Both the position numbers and the translations under genes were made by a program. From Cyclonatronum proteinivorum (GTDB lineage: Bacteria; Bacteroidota; Rhodothermia; Balneolales; Cyclonatronaceae): a DNA stretch of 64,000 nt. Below, one piece after another: positions 33,927 to 41,340 of this stretch (the first letter of the stretch is position 1; every line of letters begins with the position of its first letter). Below the pieces are notes generated by a model. The model did no database searches, was not told the origin of the DNA, and worked only from the letters and a program-made list of their open reading frames with translations. The stretch spans positions 3,244,501-3,308,500 of the forward strand of contig NZ_CP027806.1 of the NCBI RefSeq assembly GCF_003353065.1, in the 5' to 3' direction.

Positions 33927-36053
33927 TCAGTCTTCGTCTTCCTTTTCGGCGTTTTCTTTCATTACGCGCTCCTGAATGTCGCGGGGTACCTGCGCGTAAT
34001 CGGCGAAGCGGCGGGTGTGACTTGCGCGGCCCTGCGTCATGCTTTTCAGGTGCGTAGTGTAGCGCCCGAGCTCTGCAAGCGGCACGCGCGCGGTTACCTT
34101 CTGAAGGCTTCCTTCCGAATCCATACCCACAATCTGACCGCGGCGGCCCGAGAGATCGGTCATGATTTCACCCATGAACTCAGCGGGAACCAGCACGTCG
34201 ACTTCATAAATCGGCTCAAGCAGCTTCGGACCCGCTTCCATGAAGCCTTTCTTGAAGGCCATCATACCTGCGGTTTTGAAAGCCGCTTCGTTGGAATCCA
34301 CCGAGTGCATGGCGCCGTCATAAACAGATACGCGCACATCGCGGGCGCGGCAGCCCGATAGCGGACCATTCTCCATTTTATCCATCACCCCTTTCAGGAT
34401 GGCCGGCATGAAGCGGTTATCAATTACGCCGCCCACAATGCAGTTGTAGAATACGAGCTTGCCGCCCCACTCGAGCGGGTATTCATCACGTCCCCTAACA
34501 TTCAGATCAGGGGGATCAGCCATACCTTCGCTCCAGGGTTCGATGTACAGGTGCACATCCGCGAACTGCCCGGCACCGCCCGATTGCTTCTTGTGGCGGT
34601 AATGTGTTTTCACAGCCTTGGAGATGGTCTCGCGGTACGGAATACGGGTCTCGCCAAATTCGATGTGCAGCTTATACTGATTTTCGAGCACGTGCTTCAC
34701 CTTGTTCAGGTGTTCTTCCCCCTGACCACTCAGAATGAGTTGTTTCAGCTCAGCATTGTGATCCACAAGCAGGGCCGGATCTTCGCGCTGCAGCTGATTC
34801 AGAGCCATCCCGACTTTTTCCTCACTGCCGCTGTCAATAAGTACGGCAAGACTGATGGTAGGCTCGGGATACGTCACTTTGCGGAAACTCACAAGCGACG
34901 ATTTATCGCAGAGCGTGTCATTGGTAGTGCAGTCCTTGAGCTTTACCGCAACGCCGATATCACCGGCATGCAGCTCCGCTACTTCAAGACGCTTGCCGCA
35001 CTGCGGTACAAAAAGAGTACCCAGACGGACCGTATTGTTGGTGCGCTCATTGTAAAGATCCATGCCTTGTTTCAGAATGCCGCTCGTAACCTTGAAATAC
35101 ACGAGATCACCGACATGCTCTTCATTGGTGTGTTTGAAGATGAAAACGGAAGCAGGCTTATCCGGTGAAATTACAAACTCAGAACCATCCTCAAGGGTTG
35201 AAGGCACCCCGTCCTGCGGGGACTCAACTGCCGCGTCGATGAATCCCATCACCCGGCCTGTTCCCATATTGCGCTCCGATGAGACGCAGAAAACAGGATG
35301 AATGGTACCGGCCCGCATGCTCTTGCGGAAGCCGTCGATCAGTTCTTCCTCATCGAGCGTGCCCTTTTCAAAATAAAGATCCATCAGAAGCTCATCATTT
35401 TCCGCAATGGCTTCAACGAGCTCGTTGTGCAAGAGATCGGCACGCGCTTTCATGGATTCCGGAATCGGAAGCTTTTCCGGCTTTCCGCCTTCTTCCGGAA
35501 ACTCATACATCGTCATCTTCATCACATCAATAATCGCATTGAAGCCTTCCCCGGTTTCATAGGGGAACTGAATGGTCACGACCGAGCGCCCAAAGCGCTC
35601 TTTGCAGCTTTCCAGTGCTTTTTCAAAATTTGCATTCGGGTGATCCAATTTGTTGATCACAATCATAGAAGTCGTGCCAAAGTCGCGCGCATATTTCCAG
35701 AGCTGATCTGTGCCTACCTCTACCCCATGCTCGGCGTTAATCACAAAAATATTGTTGCGGGATATGCGAAGCGGTGCCACCACTTCACCAATAAAATCGG
35801 CGGTCCCGGGTGTGTCAATCAGGTTAATTTTATGGCCGCGCCAGTCGAGATTCAGAACCGTGGTAAAAACGGACTTCTCTTTTTCTTTTTCCATCGGATG
35901 ATAATCCGACATGGTTGAACCGGCAGCGACACTGCCTCTTCGTTTTATAGTGCCCGCTTCAAAGGCCATGGTTTCGGCAAGGGTGGTTTTGCCTGAACCG
36001 GAATGCCCCAGCAGGACGACGTTCCTGATTTTGTCGGTTTTGTACACATTCAT
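33927..36053 (-). CDS. Elongation factor G-like translational GTPase (EF-G paralogue)
   Basis: 708 residues. GTPase motifs are GHSGSGKT (16-23), DTPG (80-83) and NKLD (134-137), followed by EF-G domains II to V (for example RVSVYDGAMHSVDSNEAAFKTAG in domain IV and a C-terminal GRRGQIVGMDSEG segment). The P-loop GHSGSGKTTL, rather than GHVDHGKT or GHIDAGKT, and the KRRGSVAAGSTMSDYHP switch I region point to the FusA2/EF-G-like clade, not the main EF-G. Members of this clade often have unclear or auxiliary roles. The true fusA would normally be beside rpsL/rpsG, absent here. Downstream a terminator-like hairpin; upstream the gene is divergent from the asparaginase gene. Confidence 0.9.
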   Translation of the reverse strand: MNVYKTDKIRNVVLLGHSGSGKTTLAETMAFEAGTIKRRGSVAAGSTMSDYHPMEKEKEKSVFTTVLNLDWRGHKINLIDTPGTADFIGEVVAPLRISRNNIFVINAEHGVEVGTDQLWKYARDFGTTSMIVINKLDHPNANFEKALESCKERFGRSVVTIQFPYETGEGFNAIIDVMKMTMYEFPEEGGKPEKLPIPESMKARADLLHNELVEAIAENDELLMDLYFEKGTLDEEELIDGFRKSMRAGTIHPVFCVSSERNMGTGRVMGFIDAAVESPQDGVPSTLEDGSEFVISPDKPASVFIFKHTNEEHVGDLVYFKVTSGILKQGMDLYNERTNNTVRLGTLFVPQCGKRLEVAELHAGDIGVAVKLKDCTTNDTLCDKSSLVSFRKVTYPEPTISLAVLIDSGSEEKVGMALNQLQREDPALLVDHNAELKQLILSGQGEEHLNKVKHVLENQYKLHIEFGETRIPYRETISKAVKTHYRHKKQSGGAGQFADVHLYIEPWSEGMADPPDLNVRGRDEYPLEWGGKLVFYNCIVGGVIDNRFMPAILKGVMDKMENGPLSGCRARDVRVSVYDGAMHSVDSNEAAFKTAGMMAFKKGFMEAGPKLLEPIYEVDVLVPAEFMGEIMTDLSGRRGQIVGMDSEGSLQKVTARVPLAELGRYTTHLKSMTQGRASHTRRFADYAQVPRDIQERVMKENAEKEDED

Positions 36054-36485
36054 ACGTTTGTTCTCCTTTTTTCGGCAGTGCGTTGCCGTTTTGGTATGGG
36101 TTTCGGCCGCTACAAAGAAGGCAGGCCCGCTGCCTGTAGGGTATCGTAATTCAAATACTTTAGCGCACGATCAGCTCGCAAAGGCACGGATTCATCAAAC
36201 AATTCATCGTCGGTTGCGGTCGAATCTGTTTTTAAGCCGATTAAAATGGTTTCTGCGCCAGCCCTGTTCTGAACTTCGGTTTTCATGCTTTATAGCAGGT
36301 CGGTTTTTTGAATTTATTTACCGATGCAATTAATCAGAATTTAGGGAATGAAGCAAGTGAAAAAATCCAATTTCTAATATTTATATCATATTATTCAAAT
36401 AGAACGGGGATGCCTTTTTTCGAACATTTACCTTACCTTATGCGACCTCACTTTATTCACCTTTTTCGACTGTACCCACATCCAC
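36054..36485. other. Divergent intergenic region between the EF-G paralogue and asparaginase genes
   Basis: About 430 bases, increasingly AT-rich toward 36400. It must hold promoters for both divergent genes. I found no hairpin, repeat or convincing short gene. Confidence 0.45.
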
Positions 36486-37493
36486 ATGAAGCGTATTCTC
36501 CTCCTGCAAACCGGCGGCACCATTGCCATGCAAATCCGTCGGGATGCTGATGGCCGCTTAAATAACCTGCCCTCTGACAGTCTGGAAAAATACATCCCCG
36601 AACTTTCCGCTATTGCGGATATTGAATGCCTTGACCTGTTTTTTAAAGACAGCTCCGACATGAATCCGAACGACTGGGTTACGCTGGCGCGGGCGATTGA
36701 ATCGAATTATGATGCTTATGATGGCTTCGTGGTACTTCACGGCACCGATACGATGGCCTACACCGCTTCCGCGCTCTCGTTCTGTTTCAAAAACCTGACG
36801 AAGCCCGTCATCTTCACCGGCAGTCAGCTGCCGCTTAGCGTGATCCGCTCTGATGCAGGCCGCAACCTGATCAATGCGGTGCAGATGGCAACCCTGCCGT
36901 TCTGCGAAGTCGCCATCTGTTTCAGCGACAAAATTCTGCGCGGCAACCGCTCAACCAAGGTCAGCATTGGGGATTTCACGGCTTTCACCTCCCCCAACCA
37001 TCCTGCGCTGGCCGAAATCGGGATTGATATTCACGTTAAACACGCGCTGCGCCCGAGCGGCAATGCCATGGAATGCTATCCTGCATTCAGCGAAGAACTG
37101 ATGGTGCTGCAGCTTTTCCCCGGAATCAAGCCCGCCCGCTACATCCCCTTGCTTGCCGAGCAAACCCGCGCGGTCATCATTTCCGGATACGGCAGCGGCA
37201 ACTTCCCGAGCAGCGGCGACTACAGCCTCATCCCGTTTCTGGAAGCCTGTATGGAACGGAATATTTTTATGGTGATGGCTTCACAGGCCGTATTTGATGC
37301 CGTTGACCTTGAAAAATACAGCAGCGGGCGCATTGCGCGCGAACTCGGCGTCATCAGTTCCGGCGACATGACCATAGAAGCGGCGGTTACCAAAATGATG
37401 TACTTGCTTGCCCGGTACAGCAGTCCCTATCAGATCCGCGATGCGTACGTGCGCGTGCTTCGCGGGGAAATGACGCCCGTCCACACAAGCTGA
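36486..37493 (+). CDS. ansA: L-asparaginase, type I
   Basis: 335 residues, the length of cytoplasmic type I asparaginases, with no signal peptide. The two active-site signatures are LLQTGGTIAM (6-15, with Thr12) and HGTDTMAYTA (85-94, with Thr87 and Asp88), followed by KPVIFTGSQLPL. It hydrolyses L-asparagine to aspartate and ammonia. It is the first gene of a plus-strand group, but the next gene has its own promoter-like element, so an operon is uncertain. Confidence 0.93.
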   Translation: MKRILLLQTGGTIAMQIRRDADGRLNNLPSDSLEKYIPELSAIADIECLDLFFKDSSDMNPNDWVTLARAIESNYDAYDGFVVLHGTDTMAYTASALSFCFKNLTKPVIFTGSQLPLSVIRSDAGRNLINAVQMATLPFCEVAICFSDKILRGNRSTKVSIGDFTAFTSPNHPALAEIGIDIHVKHALRPSGNAMECYPAFSEELMVLQLFPGIKPARYIPLLAEQTRAVIISGYGSGNFPSSGDYSLIPFLEACMERNIFMVMASQAVFDAVDLEKYSSGRIARELGVISSGDMTIEAAVTKMMYLLARYSSPYQIRDAYVRVLRGEMTPVHTS

Positions 37494-37557
37494 TCCTGTG
37501 TACCGCAGCGCCCGAATATTCCCGCATTGCGGGTACCGGCAGCAACGCCCTGTTGCG

Positions 37558-37565
37558 TATATTTG
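37558..37565 (+). promoter_or_regulatory. Bacteroidota-type -7 promoter element
   Basis: TATATTTG matches the TAnnTTTG consensus of the Bacteroidota housekeeping sigma factor and lies 48 bases upstream of the ATG at 37614. No good -33 TTTG partner was found at the usual spacing. Its position supports the shorter start of the downstream gene. Confidence 0.4.
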
Positions 37566-37613
37566 CCCTTCACGAATTCATTTCCAAAAACAGCAACTTT
37601 CCGAATAAGAATC

Positions 37614-37973
37614 ATGTCTGAAGAGTCTCCCAAAAAAATTATTACCATCGTTTACTCGCTCCTTCTTGTTCTCGGGCTGTTCATGCACATGAGCATTTCA
37701 GGCGTGGAAGTCGGCGGCCTTATCATCGGCATTTTTACCGAACCGACGGGAATTCTGACCTTTCTTGGCACCGTAGCGGGATGGCTGTTCAGCTTCATTT
37801 TCAAAGCCCACACCATCTACATGGCGGGCACAGCCCTCATCCTGTGGTTTGTCGTGCTGCCGATGCTGGTGCGCTACCGTATCCTGCAGGTTCGGGTGAC
37901 CTTCCTCCTGTCCCTTAACGTTACGCTTTTCCTGTTCCTTTTTCTGAAGATGTACGGCTTCGTGCCGCTATGA
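37614..37973 (+). CDS. Small integral membrane protein of unknown function
   Basis: 119 residues with a short charged N-terminus (MSEESPKK) and three to four hydrophobic helices (about 9-27, 32-60, 66-88, 95-115). No family recognised. The open frame extends upstream to 37527, but the ATG at 37614 fits the membrane topology and follows a promoter-like element. The gene lies between asparaginase and the glycosylase-like gene on the same strand. Confidence 0.65.
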   Translation: MSEESPKKIITIVYSLLLVLGLFMHMSISGVEVGGLIIGIFTEPTGILTFLGTVAGWLFSFIFKAHTIYMAGTALILWFVVLPMLVRYRILQVRVTFLLSLNVTLFLFLFLKMYGFVPL

Positions 37974-38053
37974 GCCCGCAGCGATCGCCAAACGATTAGC
38001 ACCAAATCACAGTTTTGCGGGTTACTTCAAACAATCATCCTCCATAGCCTGCC

Positions 38054-39016
38054 ATGCCGTTTAGCTGGAAATTAAAGTCTGTAGCGCCCCACGATTTTTT
38101 TATTTCTCTGGATATCGATGCTTATTTCGATCACGAACACGAGCCCGCTGAAATTCCTGAAAAAGGCATGCTCAGGCCTCTGAGCCTGACCCATACCGAC
38201 GCCTTGGTCCGGATTTACTTCAATGGCGATCCCGAAAACCCCTCTTTTCAAATAGAGTGTGAAGAACACCTTTCGGAAGATGAAGTCGCAGAAGCAAACC
38301 GTCAGCTCGCGCGTATCCTGGGCACAGATATTGATTTAAATCCGCTGTATGAAAAAGCCTGGGATGATCCCATATTGGGACCTTTATTTAAAGAGTCCTA
38401 CGGCTTTAAGCGCATGTCGCGGGCAAGCTTTTTTGAAGACGCGCTCAACCGAATCATCATTGCGCAAATCAGTCATAAGCCAACGGCGCGACGGATGGTG
38501 TACGGGGTGCGGGAACAGTACGGCACGCGCCTCGAAAGCAAGTTTGGACGGCTGAGTGCCTGGCCCAGGCCATATCAGCTGGTCGGGGCGGAACCGGCTT
38601 CCCTCAAAAAACACGGCCTTTCCCTGCGCAAAGGCGAATACGTAACCGGTCTTGCCCATTTGCTGGTCTCCGGAGAAATCCCTTCTCAGTATGAGATTGA
38701 GAACCTCCTGCCCGCAGCCTTTTACGAGCTCATGCTGGGCATACGGGGAATCGGGCCGACCACCGCTCAGGACCTGATGATGTTTCGGAACCGGACCGAT
38801 GCCGTTTTTCCTTCGCACGTTCAGAAAGGAGAAGAAAAAGGACTGCGCCGGTGGATTTCCTTATCTTACGGCTGCGATCCGGATAACACCGATGAATCAC
38901 AGTTTCAGGAGCTGATACGAAGCTGGCAGGGCTATGAAAGCGTCGCACTCGAATATCTGCACCTCAACTATGTGTTGGGCGAGAAAGCCCGCCGCATGAA
39001 AAAGCAATCCGTTTAA
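38054..39016 (+). CDS. DNA glycosylase-like HhH-GPD protein with altered active site
   Basis: 320 residues. The C-terminal half has the AlkA/OGG1-type arrangement: a helix with SFFEDALNRIIIAQIS, then the helix-hairpin-helix LGIRGIGPTTAQDLMMF (about 228-244) and the loop DAVFPSHVQKGEEKGLRRW. In glycosylases of this superfamily a catalytic Asp sits two residues after the Pro of this loop (as in PVD of OGG1); here that position is His255. It therefore may lack normal base-excision catalysis or use another residue. The N-terminal ~100 residues resemble the beta-sheet domain of AlkA. No signal peptide. Neighbours give no clue: a membrane protein gene lies on either side. Confidence 0.75.
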   Translation: MPFSWKLKSVAPHDFFISLDIDAYFDHEHEPAEIPEKGMLRPLSLTHTDALVRIYFNGDPENPSFQIECEEHLSEDEVAEANRQLARILGTDIDLNPLYEKAWDDPILGPLFKESYGFKRMSRASFFEDALNRIIIAQISHKPTARRMVYGVREQYGTRLESKFGRLSAWPRPYQLVGAEPASLKKHGLSLRKGEYVTGLAHLLVSGEIPSQYEIENLLPAAFYELMLGIRGIGPTTAQDLMMFRNRTDAVFPSHVQKGEEKGLRRWISLSYGCDPDNTDESQFQELIRSWQGYESVALEYLHLNYVLGEKARRMKKQSV

Positions 39017-39052
39017 ATTCACGATTTTACCACCGCAATTCTCTACATACGC

Positions 39053-39622
39053 ATGGAAAAGAACTACGAAAAAGACATCACGATTGAAGCCTTCAAAAAC
39101 CTGAACGTTGCACGGGCTGTAGTCGCCATTATGATCGCCAGCGGACTGGTGCTCGTTTTTCTGTTTTGGCTGATCTATTTTCGGGATGGTACCGAGATCG
39201 TACCCGACTGGGTAAGTATGCTTCCGGCAGTAAACGCAACGGTAAACAGCATTGCCACCATTTTCTTAATTCTGGCATTTGTCGAAATTAAGAAGCGGAA
39301 TTTTGTGCAGCACATGCGCTATAATCTGGCAGCCTTTGTAGCGTCAGCCGTTTTTCTCATCAGCTATGTACTCTACCACAACTTCATCGGGCACACCCCT
39401 TTCCCCGGTGAAGGCATGGTAAGGCCGATCTATTTTACCATACTGATTTCCCACATTATTTTATCCGTTGTGGTTGTGCCGCTCATTTTATCGAGCTTTT
39501 TCTTTGCTTTTGCCGGGAAATTCAGCCTCCATCGTAAAATTTCAAAGTTCACTTTCCCCATCTGGATGTATGTATCCGTGACAGGCGTCGTGATATTCTT
39601 CTTCCTGAATGCGTACACCTGA
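39053..39622 (+). CDS. DUF420 / CtaM-like membrane protein
   Basis: 189 residues with five predicted transmembrane helices. The hallmarks of the family are PAVNATVNSIATIFLILAFV, FVQHMRYNLAAF with the conserved His, SYVLYHNFIGHTPF and a C-terminal HRKISKFTFPIWMYVSVTGV. Homologues in other bacteria are needed for maturation of heme-copper cytochrome oxidases. No oxidase genes are in the window. It begins 37 bases after the glycosylase-like gene, probably co-transcribed, and is followed by a bidirectional terminator. Confidence 0.9.
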   Translation: MEKNYEKDITIEAFKNLNVARAVVAIMIASGLVLVFLFWLIYFRDGTEIVPDWVSMLPAVNATVNSIATIFLILAFVEIKKRNFVQHMRYNLAAFVASAVFLISYVLYHNFIGHTPFPGEGMVRPIYFTILISHIILSVVVVPLILSSFFFAFAGKFSLHRKISKFTFPIWMYVSVTGVVIFFFLNAYT

Positions 39623-39733
39623 TTTATTCATTTCATTGCTCTTGCAGTTCAGCTGAATCCTGTAGTACGCTAACTACCATTTCGGTACACCTTCCGATCC
39701 ACTGTTGGAGAGTTTTATTCGGGCAGGCTATTT

Positions 39734-39769
39734 AAAAAGCCCCATTCTTTACCGAATAAGGCTTTTTTT
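39734..39769 (+). terminator. Bidirectional terminator between convergent genes
   Basis: AAAAAGCC (39734-39741) pairs with GGCTTTTT (39760-39767), with an inner ATTC/GAAT pairing and T runs on both strands. It separates the plus-strand DUF420 gene from the minus-strand CobW gene. Confidence 0.7.
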
Positions 39770-39785
39770 GTGTGAATACCAGGTC

Positions 39786-40985
39786 TCAGACAGGCCATCC
39801 GTCATCAATGGGCTGTGCGGCTTTTTTAAACGCCTGATATTCTTCCGGTGATGCAAGACAGGAATCCAAACCTCTCCTGATTTCATGTTCATCCATTCCG
39901 ATGCCGATAAAAACCAACTCATTGAGCCGGTCACCGAAAACATCATCCCAACGGCTCTCAATTAATGCACGATTTTCGAGATAAGCCGAGCTTTGGATAC
40001 GTTGCGTTTCGGGGTATGATGCCCACCAACTCCCTGCACGATCAGCCCGAACAGAACCACCAGCCTGACTAAAATTGAGCGCTTGTTCCGGCCGGCTTGC
40101 CAACCAGAATAGTCCTTTTGAGCGCAGTACTGCCTGCGGAAACGCACGGGTTGCAAAGTTTAGAAAACGCTCCGGATGAAATGGATGGCGTGCCCTGTAA
40201 ACAAACGAGCTTATGCCGTATTCATCGGTCTCGGGCGTATGTTCTTTTTCGAGCTCATCGATCCATGCTTTTGAACCAGCTGCAGCTTCAAAATCAAACA
40301 TGCCCGTGTTCAGAATTTTATTCAGCTCAACTTTTCCAAAAGTAGCAGGAATAATTTTAGCCGTTGGGTTTAGCTTTTGAAGAATGGCGCGGAGCTCATC
40401 TTGCTGTTTTTGATTCACAAGATCAATTTTATTCAGGACGATTATATTGGCAAATTCTATTTGCTCAGTTAGCAAATTCACGATAGGGCGAACGTCGGAG
40501 ACATCGTTGCCCAAGCCGTGATCAACCAATGTTTCAGATGAACCGTAGTCCGTTGCGAATTCCGCTGCATTTACAACCGTGACCATTGTATCCAGCTTTG
40601 TGACCGATTCCAGGGGCAACTGAAGCTCATCACTATCAAAAAAGAAGGTTTGGGCAACCGGTAAAGGTTCCGAGATACCCGTGGACTCTATAAGCAAGTA
40701 GTCAAACCGACCGCTTATAGCCAATCGAGCGACTTCTTCGATTAGGTCTTCCCGAAGGGTACAACAAATACAGCCATTGCTCATCTCAACAAGTTTTTCT
40801 TCTGTTCGTGAAAGATGCGCGCCCTCTTCTACAAGTCGTGCGTCCACATTTATCTCGCTCATATCGTTCACAATTACAGCAACGCGAAGGCCATGCTTAT
40901 TGGATAATACATGGTTCAGAAGGGTTGTTTTTCCGGAGCCAAGAAAGCCACTGAGTACGGTTACGGGTAGTTTTTTTTCCATCAT
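39786..40985 (-). CDS. CobW/ZigA-type GTP-dependent metallochaperone
   Basis: 399 residues: P-loop GFLGSGKTT (13-21), the metal-binding GCICC motif (71-75), [12 protein letters not shown] (99-110), NKIDL (about 188-192) and a CobW C-terminal domain with the HPERF motif (RHPFHPERF) near 275. The family delivers Zn or another metal to client enzymes using GTP hydrolysis. The GCICC motif is intact. A 17-bp palindrome between the putative promoter elements 40 bases upstream suggests metal-responsive repression (see that entry), which points to a zinc-starvation role. Client unknown. Confidence 0.9.
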   Translation of the reverse strand: MMEKKLPVTVLSGFLGSGKTTLLNHVLSNKHGLRVAVIVNDMSEINVDARLVEEGAHLSRTEEKLVEMSNGCICCTLREDLIEEVARLAISGRFDYLLIESTGISEPLPVAQTFFFDSDELQLPLESVTKLDTMVTVVNAAEFATDYGSSETLVDHGLGNDVSDVRPIVNLLTEQIEFANIIVLNKIDLVNQKQQDELRAILQKLNPTAKIIPATFGKVELNKILNTGMFDFEAAAGSKAWIDELEKEHTPETDEYGISSFVYRARHPFHPERFLNFATRAFPQAVLRSKGLFWLASRPEQALNFSQAGGSVRADRAGSWWASYPETQRIQSSAYLENRALIESRWDDVFGDRLNELVFIGIGMDEHEIRRGLDSCLASPEEYQAFKKAAQPIDDGWPV

Positions 40986-41016
40986 TAATCATTTTGGTGG
41001 GTTTTGAAATCAGGCC

Positions 41017-41040
41017 AAATATATGCAACAAAGTTGCATT
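41017..41040 (-). promoter_or_regulatory. Promoter with Zur-like operator for the CobW gene
   Basis: On the minus strand ATGCAACAAAGTTGCAT is a perfect 7-3-7 palindrome (41024-41040), directly followed by TATATTTG (41017-41024), a match to the TAnnTTTG promoter consensus, 32 bases before the ATG. A repressor bound there would block RNA polymerase. Because CobW-type genes are often under the zinc-responsive Fur-family repressor Zur, I infer a Zur-like operator; the exact binding consensus in this lineage is not known to me. Confidence 0.5.
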
Positions 41041-41233
41041 TAATTCACACCAATCACAAACAGATTCAATTTATTTTCTAAATGTTTGTTTATAATTGCT
41101 TTATCAAAATAAATCGATAGTCCAAATTTGGCCTGGTGTAAAGACCGCGTACCGAGCGTAGCGAATACCACGAAATGAAAATTCCTCGCTGGCGACATAG
41201 AAGCCGAAAAAGTCTTGATGAATAATGCGGGTT
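41035..41233 (+). mobile_element. MITE-like element, copy 3, shortened
   Basis: The right end ATGAATAATGCGGGTT (41218-41233) matches the terminal repeat of copies 1 and 2 with one change. Upstream it keeps CTAAATGTTTGTTTA, CCAAATTTGGCCTGGTGTAAAGAC and GCGTACCGAGCGTAGCGAA-like blocks, but most of the fold-back half is deleted (GAAGCCGAAAAAGTCTTG joins straight to the end). The left end is degraded (GCATTTAATTCAC). It inserted into or formed part of the CobW promoter region. Confidence 0.62.
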
Positions 41234-41299
41234 AAAAAATCTTTTATCCTGCTCGTTGTGACGCTTTTTTTAAAGTCCATAATTTTAATCCGTAAGCCG

Positions 41300-41307
41300 T
41301 ATATTTG
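41300..41307 (+). promoter_or_regulatory. Bacteroidota-type -7 promoter element for the kinase operon
   Basis: TATATTTG, identical to the consensus form TAnnTTTG, lies 33 bases upstream of the kinase ATG at 41341. The -33 partner is not clear. Confidence 0.45.
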
Positions 41308-41340
41308 CTCCTAATTCATTGACGCACCTCGGTCCGCTAA

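Larger units (their letters stand above)
40986..41340. other. Divergent intergenic region between cobW-type and sensor kinase genes
   Basis: About 350 bases holding a promoter and palindrome for the CobW gene (41017-41040), a degraded MITE-like copy (about 41035-41233) and a promoter-like element for the kinase operon (41300-41307). Confidence 0.6.
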
